DNA from: Delphinus delphis | Lineage: Eukaryota; Chordata; Mammalia; Artiodactyla; Delphinidae | DNA: 64,000 bases | NCBI RefSeq assembly: GCF_949987515.2 | Contig: NC_082694.2 | Coordinates: 17,291,958-17,355,957, forward strand | Reading direction: 5' to 3' | Position numbers and translations under genes: made by a program | Notes under the pieces: model-generated | What the model was told of the DNA's origin: nothing | Database searches by the model: none | The model's input: only the letters and a program-made list of their open reading frames with translations | In this document: one piece after another, positions 36,285-48,099 of the stretch | How the letters are laid out: each line of letters starts with the position of its first letter | Numbering within the stretch: position 1 is the first letter of the stretch

Positions 36285-37056
36285 CTTACATAATTCTTCA
36301 AATATTTATTAAGCATGTACCATATATCAGGGACAGTTTAGATACTGTGGATACCACAAGCAGACAAATTTTCTTGCTGTCATGGGATATGGTATCTAAT
36401 GAGGAAGACTGAACAGACAATAATTAATTAAACATATTACTAAGGATAAATGCTATTAAACAAACAAAAAAAACATGAAAGGGAGATGATAGGGAGTTTT
36501 TTAGGTTCCATTTTTAGAATAAAGTGACTAGTTGAAGGCCTCACTGGGAAGGTGACATTTAAATAAATTCCTAAGAAGGTAATGGAGTGAACAATTTGGA
36601 GATCTGGAGGAAGAGCATTTGCAGGCTGAGGGAAGAGCCAGGAGAAGTATCCTGTGGTGGAAGTTTACCTGCCATGTTCAAGTTCCAGCAGATGGCCCTT
36701 TGAGCAGTGGAGGGAGCAAGAATGGGCATAGAGGAGATAAGAATGGTCATAGAAAAGGGGTTATAGGTGGGCAGGAGGTGACAACTTATTTGCATATGGC
36801 TTTATTGGCATTGTAGGGATTTGTGTGTCACTTTGCAGAAACTGAGAAAATATTTTTTGAGCTAAAAGCATATTCAGTTCCTATTCTTGGCCTAAATGAA
36901 GTAGAAGAGACAGGCATTAATCAAGGAATTATAAAAATAAATGTAAAAACAAAAATAATAAGTACTAAAATTGACAACAGTTGAATAAACTTTTTAAGAA
37001 TTGACTTTTAAGCTTGGATCTGAAGATGAGTAGACTTTAACTACCTAGGTAGTATA
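36285..37056 (+). repeat. L2 LINE, 3' portion
   Basis: The text 'aaatatttattaagcatgtaccatatatcagg', 'ggcctcactgggaaggtgacatttaaataaattcc', 'ggagatctggaggaagagcatttgcaggctgagggaagagc' and 'gatgagtagactt' is collinear with L2 3' sequence. It is an ancient, inactive LINE, and the right part is increasingly uncertain. Confidence 0.7.
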
Positions 37057-37060
37057 AGTT

Positions 37061-37775
37061 TAAAAACTACCATATGACCCAGCAATCCCACTACTGGGCA
37101 TATACCCTGAGAAAACCATAATTCAAAAAGAGTCATGTACCCAAATGTTCATTGCAGCTCTATTTACAATAGCCCAGAGATGGAAACAACCTAAGTGCCC
37201 ATCATCGGATGAATGAATAAAGAAGATGTGGTACATATATACAATGGAATATTACTCAGCCATAAAAAGAAGCGAAATTGAGCTATTTGTAATGAGGTGG
37301 ATAGACCTAGAGTCTGTCATACAGAGTGAAGTAAGTCAGAAAGAGAAAGACAAATATCATATGCTAACACATATATATGGAATTTAAGAAAAAAAATGTC
37401 ATGAAGAACATAGGGGTAAGAGAGGAATAAAGACACAGACCTACTAGAGAATAGACTTGAGGATATGGGGAGGGGGAAGGGTGAGCTGTGACAAAGCGAG
37501 AGAGAGGCATGGACGTATATACACTACCAAACGTAAGGTAGATAGCTAGTGGGAAGCAGCCTCATAGCACAGAGAGATCAGCTTGGTGCTTTGTGACCGC
37601 CTGGAGGGGTGGGATAGGGAGGGTGGGAGGGAGGGAGACGTAAGAGGGAAGAGATATGGGAACATATGTATATGTATAACTGATTCACTTTGTTATAAAG
37701 CAGAAACTAACACACCATTGTAAAGCAATTATACTCCAATAAAGATGTAAAAATTTTTTTTAAAAATAAAAAAAC
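37061..37775 (+). mobile_element. L1-C: 5'-truncated L1, 3' end only
   Basis: Begins 'aaaactaccatatgacccagc' in late ORF2, then 'gccataaaaagaagcgaaattgagc', then the 3' UTR ('ctagtgggaagcagcctcatag', 'gggtgggatagggagggtggg'), ending 'atactccaataaagatgtaaaa' plus an A-rich tail. About 715 bp. Severe 5' truncation is the usual outcome of target-primed reverse transcription. The 3' UTR type equals L1-B and L1-G and differs from L1-A and L1-D. Confidence 0.95.
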
Positions 37776-37789
37776 AACAATGCCTTACT

Positions 37790-37960
37790 GAATGCTGCTA
37801 CTCTAAGAACCATCCTTTTCAGCACTTTGCTTGGATGAATTCATTTAATCTTCCCAATAGCCCTGAAAGAGCCCTACAGATAGTCCTTTTACAGATGAGG
37901 AAACTGAAATACACAGAAGTCAAGTAACAGTCTCATATTCTCATATTTAGTAAATGGGGA
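37790..37960 (+). repeat. MIR/L2 SINE-type repeat
   Basis: The text 'cagcactttgcttggatgaattcatttaatcttcccaatagccctg', '..ttttacagatgaggaaactgaaatacacagaagtcaagtaac' is in canonical MIR order. This is one of the better preserved MIR tails in the window. Confidence 0.85.
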
Positions 37961-38476
37961 AAATGAGACACAAAAGCAAGAAGGCAGGTCCCAGGAAAGC
38001 TGCAGATCTTCGATGGAAGAAAGGGAAAATCTTTGGTCCTCGACCTATGAAATTCCCTCATCAGCCTCCTCCACCCAGGCTAGCTTTCTACTTCATATTC
38101 ATATTTAATTTCCTGGTTCAAATTTTCCTCCTATCAGGAGTTGTTCGCCATCTTTCCAGCCATAGTAGACTATCTTTCTGAAATCCTGTATGGAGAATTT
38201 ATGACTTTTACTTGATAAATAATTGCACATTATTACATGTCATCTCTTGTTATTTAAAATAATTTTCAATAAATTATTTCAGAAGTTTTATGCTTTTTTT
38301 ACTTTAATTTTGCAAATTGATTTCAAGTGTCTAAGGATTTGAGCACAATAGGAGTAATTAGGATGATGGCCTACTTTTGTCCTACAGTGCAGGACATGAA
38401 GTTCTGCAATAATATTCACCATAGTAACAAAAAAGCAAAGTGAAATAAAAAGTAAGAAGAAATGTCAGAAGTCTCT

Positions 38477-38518
38477 AGTGGCTGACACCTTCCTTTTAGT
38501 GGCTGACACCTTCCTTTT
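38477..38518. repeat. Perfect 21-bp tandem duplication
   Basis: The unit AGTGGCTGACACCTTCCTTTT occurs twice head to tail (38477-38497 and 38498-38518) without a mismatch, implying a recent slippage or duplication event. Confidence 0.95.
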
Positions 38519-38656
38519 GTAGACTAGTATAAAACCCTCTTGTATTGGTTCTTAAGCTGAGGGAGTTTTCAGTCCATATAAAGTATTATTTATACTGATT
38601 TTTAGGATTCAAAGTGGTATAGGAGCCAGTTACAGGATCAGCTGACAACTATAAGC

Positions 38657-38688
38657 ATGAAACTCCAATAAGATGAAACTCCAATAAA
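38657..38688. repeat. 16-bp tandem duplication
   Basis: The unit ATGAAACTCCAATAAG is followed directly by ATGAAACTCCAATAAA, with one mismatch at the last base. Confidence 0.95.
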
Positions 38689-41600
38689 AGATGTTTGAGT
38701 AAAAGAACAACCTGGGATCTAAGACAAGACGTGAGTGGCTAACACAAACAGGGGAGGATAAACACAAAGCAATGCAAAAATGAAATGCCAATTAAGCTGG
38801 ATTTCTGTCCTCCACTCTCACTTCTCTGTGGTGCCTGTGAAGCAATGCTTTTCTTATGGGCAGATAATCAGCAACACCTGGAAAATGACATGCAGAACAA
38901 GTGGATGTTTCAACTCTTCTTGGTTTGGAAACTACGGGGACCTTGGGTAGCTTAAGTGATTTAGGGGAATAAATGAGTTTCTGGTTCAAGTTTTGTTATC
39001 AGGTATTGGTGTGACCCTGTCTTGGTCATCTTCTCCTTTTGGAGAGGTATAAATTTCTTATGTTTATTATGACAGAGTTGCATAAGGAAAATAAAAAGAG
39101 GTATTTTTATTATTAGATGTTGCACATATCTATTACGATATGTTTCCTTCCCACCACCTCACGAGTCATGATTCCTTTTCCGAAGAGGAACTCAGAGACA
39201 GTCATATGCATTCTTCTCACTTTGTGGAGGAGGTGGAGTGACATCTATTTGGTGAGTTAGGGAGGAGAAATTACGTGTGTATAGCACCCCTCAGTTCTCT
39301 CTCTTTCCTATTATAAGTGAATTGCCTACAAGAAGTACATATTCTGTTCTCCCCTTCAGTGATATAGGACTGCTGCATGGGGAGGCCTGCAGCACCAAGC
39401 TCTGCTGGATAGAAATCTGCTATTTTTGGGATTCAGTATTAAGAAATCTCATAACAGCTTCATCAATAATAAAGGGGTTATTTTGGCCCCCAAATGGTGT
39501 ATTTCTTTGTCTTAACATTTTCCATCAATTTTAAGGTTTTGATTTATCTGAATTTTAGATGCATCTTAAAGTTGATGACATATGAAAGTTTTATAAAAAG
39601 CTTTTTCTTTCTTAGCAATAAATAAAATAATGGTATTTCTAATGGTTGGTGACATCTTCTAGCCAATGAAATACACGGTAATCACAATTTATTTGGAAAC
39701 AGAGTAGGAGTCAATAGTGCAAATTTTTGTCTCCGACAGTGTTATTTCCTGGGGTTAATAAAAACATGCAGCTTCTGTGTGATGGAGAGGGTAAACATTT
39801 ATTTGGAGGCTGACTACAATTGGACGTAAATTTATAGTCCAGCCAAATTTATCATTTTAAATAAAATGATAATTAAAATGGTTTCCCTTTGAAGACTGTA
39901 TTCTCTTTGTTACCAGATGAAAACTACGCTCTGCCCACCACTCACCCCTAGGTTTTCAATTCATAGGAATCTTATTTGTACAGTTAGAGAAAAGACCCGG
40001 GTGTTCTAAATGATGCTGTTAGTATGAGCTGTCAATTATCTTCAGTGCACTAAGTGAAAAATATTATCTGTTAAATGATCCTTAATGCTCTCTCTTCCTT
40101 CTCTAACAAGGAATTCAACATGTAGACCCATAATATCTGGTAGTCTCCAATTTTTCTCCTTGAAGTAGAGCTCTTGTTTAGTGAAAGCTGTGCAAAAAAT
40201 GGGCTTTCATTCTCTGTGTATTTTCCTGAAGTGCCTGGAGAGAAACAGAGAGATGTACTTAGGAAATAATCTCTTTCAAGGTTTTAGGACACATTTGGAG
40301 GAAAGTGGTGAATAGACCAGGTTGCATGAAGTGATAGAGTGCCTGGAGTGCAGTCAGTAGTTCATGGATTTAGTAACTGACCAGAATGTTCACTAAGTCA
40401 CATTACCTGACATTCTGTCTCTTCCCCACTGAAAGACTGCAATTGCATTTGGGTGCTGTCTAAGATCTTTTTTATCACACTGCTTCTTTAAACAGTTTCT
40501 TTCAAGTGTCCAAATCAGCATGACGCACAATACAGAATATGTGAATGATGTAGGATAAAAACACCTATAAGAAAGACATTTGTGCATTGACTTAAGAAGT
40601 CTGAACCATGGTTATACCAAATATTAATACATGTTATAAATCTAAAGTAATTAAAACCACATAATGTAACGCAAGATAAAAGACCAGTTAAGTGACATAA
40701 AATAGTCTGAAATTGAATGGATTATATTTAAAACATGTTTATCCAGTTAATATGAGAAAGGTTGAGTTATTCTATAAAAGATCTTGGAACAGTTTCTTAC
40801 CTATTTGTAAACCAAAATTTAGATCCTCACCTCTTAGATTATACTAAAATATATTTCAAATGCCTTATGCCAGTCAAATGTTAAAAGTAAATACATTAAA
40901 AAATGAAGGATATTATGAATATATGACCTTCAAGTAGAGGAGGCTTTTATGAACATCAAAGAAAGTTATCCATTAGTTTTCCTAAGGCATTGTGTACAAC
41001 ATTTTCTGTCAAAGCTTCCAGTTTAGGGTCGGAAAATGAGCACATCCATACCTTGTCTTTCTCCAGTGGTCAAAAATTGAACTGAAAGAAAAATTTAAAA
41101 AGTTAAAGTACATTCATAATTGTGATGATTACAGGAAGAGAAGATATCAGTGGATATGAGATTTGACAAGTTTCTGGAAAATAGAATATGGATTGAATCA
41201 TGATAGGCAAGTTTCAATAAGTACCATATCCCAGCCCAGATCCTGAAGGGTGCTCTATGTTCAAGAACTGGCAAAACCATGGAGAGACTCCAAACCCAGA
41301 GGAAAACACTGACAGATTAAGAGTAGATATTAGTGATAAATTAAATAAGTAATTGAAGGAATGCCCATCTGGTAAGGTTGCCTCCAAACTGTGGTGGATA
41401 TAACAGCAGAGACACTAATAATATGAAATTAGTAGCTGTCTAGAGAAACTCTGGTCCCAAAGTAAAGTTTTCCTTGGTTTGTGTTTAGAATAATAGATAG
41501 GAGGGAGAAAGAGGCCAAGACTGTGTTTTCTACATGGTCAACGTTGCAGTCATATTCATTTATGCAATATTCTCATGGTGATAGTTTTTTCCATAAAGAT

Positions 41601-42448
41601 TGGGCATTTTCCACATTTAATTAAATTTAGAAAATATAACTTATAATTAATAATTAATGATTAATCATATTAAATATGTCCTACAAATAGGAGATAACTA
41701 GTATAACTTCATTCAGCAGCTATAATTATGGTATAAAACAAAACAACATGATGTTTTAGTGGCTTGTATATCTAAATCAAGTTTATATGAAACTTTCAAA
41801 ACTATTAGATACATCTTCCAAGCTACTGTTAATATTTTCACAGGCACATTCACATGTGGAGATTGTCAGTTGGAAATTAGGTAGAAGTCAAAATTTCTCA
41901 GCTCACTTTATAGAATAATGGTAGTTACACTTCCAATACCACCAGCTCTTTACTTTAAAACCTCATCCCCACACCATACACTGGTAGAATTTGGAGGATG
42001 ATGCAAGGAGTAAATCACCATTCCAAAAGTAAATGGTTGCTCATCTTAGATTTAGTGGTCATTTAAAAAAGTGGTTGGGACCCATGTCCGTGTCCACTCT
42101 ACATTTAAGCTTGTCTGTCAGAAAGACACTGCCCAACACCAAGTGTTTTCCCTTTTTTTAAAAAAAATATACTCTTATTATATATAAATGAAATAAATAA
42201 AGGAAGAAAGAAAGAAAGAGTAAAAACAAAGAATCCACCAGACATTTGAGGAAGTTGAACAAAGATGCTAACATGAAAGGTAGAGGCCAAAACAAATCTT
42301 ATAATCAGAAACTTTGAAAAATATAAATACCTCAGAGGCTAGAAGAAAACTTTAATACATATTTTAATATACTGAGGTATAAATTATATTTCATTGATGA
42401 AAAAAATAAGATGAAATTAGAAAGGGAACACATATTAAAAGGACTTGC

Positions 42449-42671
42449 GGGGCTTCCCTGGTGGTGCAGTGGTTGAGAGTTCGCTTGCTGATGCAGGGGA
42501 CACGGGTTCGTGCCCCGGTCTGGGAAGATCCCACATGCTGTGGAGCGGCTGGGCCTGTGAGCTGTGGCCGCTGAGCCTGCGCGTCCGGAGCCTGTGCTCC
42601 GCAACGGGAGAGGCCGCAACAGTGAGAGGCCTGCGTACCGTAAAAAATAAATAAATAAAAAAATAAAAAAT
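42449..42671 (+). mobile_element. CHR-2 type SINE directly upstream of L1-D
   Basis: Full-length copy starting GGGGCTTCCCTGGTGGTGCAG and ending CTGCGTACCG, with a tail that has become (AAAT)n and A6. L1-D begins within a few bases of the tail. L1 integration prefers TTTT/AA-type sites, so an L1 landing in a SINE tail is expected behaviour. Confidence 0.95.
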
Positions 42672-42674
42672 TAG

Positions 42675-43264
42675 AGGGAGAGTGACCAAGATGGTAGAGT
42701 AGAAAGAACCTGAGCTCACCTCCTGAGCACATGAAAATCACAACTATCTACAGAACAACCATTGATGAAAAAGACTGGGACCTACCAGAAAAAGTCTTCT
42801 ACAACTAAAGACATAAAGAAAGAACCACAATGAGATGGGTAGGAGGGATAATCAAATCTCATACCCCCAAGGAGGGTGACCCACAAACTGGAGAATAATT
42901 ATATTGTGGAGGTTCTCCCTCAGGGATGAGAGTTCTGAGTCCCATGTCTGGCTCCCCAGCATGTGGTTCTAGCACCAGGAAGATGAGCTCCCAGACCATT
43001 TGGCTTTGAAGACCAGCAGGACTTAACTGCAGGAGCTTCATAGGACTTGGGGAAATAGAGACTTCACTCTTAAAGGACAAATACAAAGTCTCACACACAC
43101 CAGGACCAAGGGCAAAGTCGGTAAATTCATAGGAGCCTGGGCCAGACCTACCTGCTGGTGTTGGAGAGTCTCCAGGGGAGGCAGGGGGTGGCTGTGGCTC
43201 ACCTTAGGGACATAGATACTTGTGGAAGACATGTTGGGGAGTATTCATCTTCATGAACTCTCCT
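42675..43264 (+). promoter_or_regulatory. L1-D 5' UTR, truncated by internal deletion
   Basis: The sequence is collinear with L1-A 13761 to about 14357, then it stops. Shared landmarks are 'aagaaccacaatgagatgggtaggaggg', 'ccacaaactggagaata', 'tgggacac/caggaccaagggcaaag' and 'ccagacctacctgctggtgttggag'. The last 5' UTR text is 'catgaactctcctggtggctg'. Confidence 0.8.
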
Positions 43265-44117
43265 GGTGGCTGGCAAAAATTACCTCAAATGTATATGGAC
43301 TAAATGCTCCTACCGAAAGACACAGGCTGGCTAAATTGATACCAAAATAAGATCCATATATATCCTGCCTACAAAAGACTTAATTCAGATTTAGTAAGTG
43401 GAAAGTGAGGGGCTGGAAACAGGTATTTCACACAAATGGAAATCAAAAGAAAGCCAAAGTAGCAATACTTATATCAGACAAATAGACTTTAAAATAAAGA
43501 CTCTTACAAGAGACAAAGGATTCTACATAATGATCAAGGGATCAATCCAAGAAGAAGATATAACAATTGTAAATATGTATGCACCCAACACAGGAGCACC
43601 TAATATGTAAGGCAAATATTAACATACATAAAAGGAGTAATTGACAGCAACGTAATAATAGTAGGGGACTTTAACAGCCCATTTACATCAATGAAGGGTT
43701 CATCCAGACAGAAAATCAACAAGGAAACACAGGCCTTAAATAACTCATTAGACCAAATAGATTTAATTGATATTTATAGAGCATTTCACCTGAAAGCAGC
43801 AGAATACACATTATTTTTAAGTGCACTTGGAACAGTCTCCAGGATAGATCAAATCCTAGGCCACAAAGTAAGCCTTGGTAAACTTAAGAAAATTAAAGTC
43901 ATATCAAGTGTCTTTTCTGACCAGAATGCTATGAGACTAGAACTTAACTCTAGGAATAAAGAACTGCAGAAAAACACAAACTTATGGAGGCTAAAAATAT
44001 GCTACTAAACAACCAATGGATCAAAGAAATCAAAGAGGAAGTCAAAAAATACCTAGAGAAAAATGAAAATGAAAACATGAGGATCCAAAACCTATGGGGT
44101 GCAACAAAAGCAATTCT

Positions 44118-44204
44118 TCCATCCAAGTACTAACCAGGCCTTACCCTGTTTAGCTTCCAAGATCAGATGAGATTGGATGCTTTCACGGTGACATGGCCAT
44201 AGGC
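44118..44204 (-). pseudogene. 5S rRNA pseudogene fragment, antisense in L1-D
   Basis: Plus-strand text 'ccatccaagtactaaccagg', 'ccctgtttagcttccaagatcagatgagattgg' and 'atggccatagg' is the reverse complement of 5S rRNA from about nucleotide 2 to 88. It has a handful of mostly C-to-T/G-to-A type changes, as expected for decay of CpG-rich DNA. The internal promoter A box and intermediate element region lie inside the retained part. The 3' third of 5S is missing. CAAAAGCAATTCT (44105-44117) and CAAAAGCAGTTCT (44205-44217) flank it exactly 100 bp apart. That L1 word is normally single, so this is a 13-bp target duplication with one mismatch. No A tail is seen. Confidence 0.9.
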
Positions 44205-45731
44205 CAAAAGCAGTTCTAAGAGTGAAGAGTATAGTGATTCAAGCTTACCTCAGGAAAAAGAAAAATCTCAAATAAAAAAACTTAACCTTACTCATAAAGC
44301 AACTAGAGAAAGAAGAACAAACAAAACCTAAAGTTAGTAGAAGGAAAGAAATCATAAAGGTCAGAGCAGAAATAAATGAAGAAGAGGTTTTTTTTTTTAA
44401 AAAATTAATGAAACTAAAAGCTGTTTCTTTGAAAAGATAAACAAAATTGATAAACCTTGAGCCAGGCTCATCAAGAAAAAAAGTGTGAGGGCCCAAGTCA
44501 ATAAAATCAGAAATTTAAAAGGAGGAGTTATAACCAACACCACAGAAATACAAAGGATAATGAGACTACTATAAGCAGCCCTAAGCCAATAAAATGGACA
44601 ACCTAGAAGAAATGGACAAATTCTTAGAATGGTGCAATCCCCCAAGACTGAACCCAGAAGAAGTAGAAAATATGAACAGACCAATTATCAGTACTAAAAT
44701 TAAATCAGTAATTAAAAAACTCCCAACAAACAAAAGTCTAGGACCAGATGGCTTCACAGGTGAATTCTATCAAACATTTAGGGAAGAGCTAACACCCATC
44801 CTTCTCAAACTCTTCCAAAAAATTGCAGAGGAAGGAACACTCCCAAACTCATTCTATGAGGCCACCATCACCCTGATACCAAAACCAGACAAAGATACTA
44901 CAAAAAAAGAAAATTACTGACCAATATCACTAATGAATATAGATGCAAAAATCCTCAACAAAATACTAGGAAACTGAATCCACCAGTACATTAAACAGAT
45001 CACATACCATGATCAAGTGGGATTTGTCCCAGGGATGCAAAGATTTTTCAATATCTACAAATCAATTAATGTGATACACTGATTCTTTTATTGAACCATA
45101 AAAAAACATATAACTATCTCCATTGATGCAGAAAAAACTTTTGATAAAATTCAACATCCATTTATGATAAAACCTCTCCAGAAAGTGGGTATAGAGGGAA
45201 CATACCTTAACATAATAAAGGCCATATATGACAAACCCACAGCTAACATTATATTCAACAGTGAAAAGCTGTAAACATTCCCTTTAAGATCAGGAACAAG
45301 ACAAAGATGTCTCTCGTCATTTTTATTCAACATAGTTTTGGAAGTCCTAGCCACAGAAATCAGAGAAGAAAAGGAAATAAAAGGAATCCAAATTGGAAAA
45401 GAAGAAGTAAAACTGTCACTGTTTGCAGATGACATGATACTATATATAGAAAACCCTAAAGATTCCACCAGAAAGCTACTAGAGCTCATTAATGAATTTG
45501 GTAAAATTGCAGGATACTGAATTAATATACATGAATAAATCTGTTGCATTTCTATACTCTAACAATAAAATATCAGAAAGAGAAATTAAGGAAATAATTC
45601 CATTTACCATCTCATCAAAAAGAATAAAATACATAATAAACCTACCTAAGCAGGCAAAAGATCTGTACTCTGAAAACTATATAATGCTGATGAAAGAAAT
45701 CAAAGACAACACAAACAGATGGAAAGATATA

Positions 45732-46209
45732 CAGTAAGTCCCCTACATACAGACATTCAAGTTGCAAACTTTCAAAGATGCGAACTTGTGTTTGCATGAC
45801 CAATCACATAAGTTAGTTCACATATCTGGCATACATTGTCATATGTGTGCAACCTTTACAAGTGGTTGTGCTTTTGTGTACTTAACTGTAGAGTACTGTA
45901 TAGAGTACAGTAGTATAGTACCTTTATTTCAAGCCCAGGATTTCTGGAAGCAAGCATAAAAGCAGCTGTGACGTAGCTGTAATTTTCAAGGTACGGTACT
46001 GTAGGATTATAAATGTTTTCTTTATTTTTTTGTGTTTGTTTCTTTTTTTATTATTTGTGTGAAAAGTATTATAAACATATTACAGTACAGTACTGTATAG
46101 CCAGTTGTGTTAGTTGGGTACCTAGGCCAACGTTGTTGGACTTACAAAAAAATAGTACTTACGAATGCGCTCTCAGAATGGAACTTGTTTGTGTGTAGGG
46201 GACTTACTG
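45732..46209. mobile_element. Tigger/pogo-like non-autonomous DNA transposon in L1-D
   Basis: A 478-bp block absent from the other L1 copies splits the ORF2 sentence 'gatata | ccatgttcttgg'. Its ends are inverted repeats: CAGTAAGTCCCCTACATAC at 45732 and the complement of CAGTAAGTCCCCTACACAC ending at 46209, 16 bp perfect from the tips. A TA pair flanks both sides (45730-45731 and 46210-46211), the TA target duplication of Tc1/mariner superfamily elements. The interior has many 'tacagtacagtactgtat' words and no transposase frame. The name Tigger-like rests on the CAGT ends plus TA. Confidence 0.85.
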
Positions 46210-47840
46210 TATCATGTTCTTGGATCAGAAGAATAAATATTGTTAAAATGACCATATTATCCAAAGTAATCTACCGATTCAATGCAATCCCTATCAAATT
46301 ACCAATGGTATTTTTCACAGAACTAGAACAAAACATTTTTCAATGTGTATGGAAACACAAAATACTCTGACTAGCTAAAACAATCTTGAGAAAGAAGAAC
46401 AGAGCTGGAGGAATCACACTCCCTGACTTCAGACTATACTACAAAGCTACTATAATCAAAACAGTATGGTGCAGGCACAAAAATAGACACATAGATCAGT
46501 GGGACAAGATAGAAAGCACAGAAATAAACACACAAACTTATGGTCAGTTAATCTATAACAAAAAAGGCAAAAATATACAATGGAGAAAAAACAGGATCTT
46601 CAATAAGGGGTCCTGGGAAAACTGGACACTTACATGTAAAAGAATGAAATTAGAACGTTCTCTAACTCCATATACAAAAATAAACTCAAAATGGATTTAA
46701 GATGTAAGTGTAAGACAGGATACTATAAAATTCCTAGTGGAAAATATAGGCAGGACACAATGTGATATAAATTGCAGCAATAATTTTTTTTGGATCTGTC
46801 TCCTAGAGTAATGAAAAACAAAATAAAAATAAACAGGACCTAACTAAACTTAAAAGATTTTGCACAGCAAAGGAAATCATAAACAGAAGTAAAAGACAAC
46901 CTATGGAATGGGAGAAAATATTTTCAAACAATGCAACTGGCAAGGGATTAATCTCCAAAATATACAAAGAGTTCATATAGCTCTATATCAAAAAAAACAA
47001 ACAACCCAATCAAAAAATGGGCAGAAGACCTAAACAAACATTTCTACAAAGAAGACATACAGATGACCAATGGGCACATGCAAAGATGCTCAATATCACT
47101 AATTATTAGAGAAATGAAAACCAAAACTACAATGAGGTATCATCTCACATCAGTCAGAATGGCCATCATTAAAACGTCTACAAATATTAAATGCTGGAGA
47201 AGGTGTGGAGAAAGGGAATCCTCCTACACTGTTGGTGGGAATGTAAGCTGGTGCACCACTATGGAGAACAGTATGGAAATTCCTTAAAAACATAAAAATA
47301 AAGTTACCATATGATCCAGCAATCCCACCCCTGGGCATATATCCGGAAAAAATGAAAACACTAATTCAAAAAGATGCATACACCCCAAATTCATAGCAGC
47401 ACTATTTTCAATAGCCAAGACATGGATGCAACCTAAATATCAATTGACAGATTAATGGATAAAGAAGATGTAGTATATAATATATATACACAATGGAATA
47501 TTACTCAGCCATAAAAAGAATGAAATAATGTCATTTATAGCAACATGGATGGATAAAGAGGTTATCATACTAAGTGAAGTAAGTCAGATAGGAAAAGACA
47601 AATGTAGAATCTTAATGATACAAATGAACTTATTTACAAAGCAGAAACTCACAAACAGAAAATGACGTTATGGTTACTAAAGCAGTAAGCAAGAAAGGGA
47701 AGAATAAATTAGGAGCTTGGGATTAACAGATACACATTATTACATATTAAATAGATCAACAACAAGGACCTACTATATATACCACAGGGAACTATATTTA
47801 ATAGCTTGTAATAACCTATATTGGAAAAGGATCTGAAAAA

Positions 47841-47842
<2 letters not shown>

Positions 47843-47879
<37 letters not shown>

Positions 47880-47883
47880 TATA

Positions 47884-47926
<43 letters not shown>
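47843..47926. repeat. (TA)n with a (GT)n core, in L1-D 3' UTR
   Basis: Two (TA)n blocks flank a TGTGTGTGTGTGTG core. It sits where related L1 3' UTRs carry 'gaatatatatata', so it expanded from the element. Confidence 0.97.
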
Positions 47927-47928
<2 letters not shown>

Positions 47929-48099
47929 AATCACTTAGCTGTATACCTGAAACATTAAATCAGCTATACTTCAATACTTCAATTAAAAAAGTAAATTAGA
48001 AATGCGGAAAAAATATTGATGAACTATTACAGTAGGCAACACAGGAAGATGAAGAGCTGGATGTTAAATGAAGTAAAGAATTGTTTAAACATTAGGCAT

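Larger units (their letters stand above)
37961..42448. other. Intergenic DNA, largely unique
   Basis: The longest stretch without a clear transposon. No exon-like frame, RNA gene or promoter was recognised. Two short tandem duplications lie at 38477-38518 and 38657-38688, and there is an ATTAAT-rich patch near 41640-41680. Open frames here are below 100 codons and look random. Confidence 0.5.
43265..47610 (+). pseudogene. L1-D ORF2 remnant with two foreign insertions
   Basis: The homology opens a few codons inside ORF2 ('kitsnvygln'-like reading at 43270). Endonuclease pieces are at 43398-43610 and 43691-44008, with the 'RIDQILGHK' and 'FSDQNAMRLE' blocks. An RT piece at 44594-44920 has '[14 protein letters not shown]'. 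The RT box FADD is encoded at 45422-45433 in the frame 45338-45520. Late pieces are at 46386-46700 and about 46890-47610. Stops, frameshifts, the 5S fragment and the Tigger element break it. Confidence 0.92.
42675..48000 (+). mobile_element. L1-D: plus-strand L1 lacking ORF1, multiply interrupted
   Basis: The order is: 5' UTR (42675-43264), then a direct jump to the start of ORF2 (43265), ORF2 to about 47610, and a 3' UTR ending in 'cttcaattaaaaaagtaaatt'. AAATTAGA occurs at both edges (42668-42675 and 47993-48000) and may be the target duplication. Inside ORF2 lie a 5S rRNA fragment (44118-44204) and a Tigger-like transposon (45732-46209). Its 3' UTR ('gggaactatatttaatagcttgtaataacc') differs from L1-A and from L1-B/C/G. 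It is more diverged than the other young L1s. Confidence 0.93.

Noticed and set aside
44110..44217. A functional 5S rRNA gene
   Set aside because: Only about 87 of 120 nucleotides are present, with several substitutions and no 3' third or terminator, so it is a pseudogene fragment.
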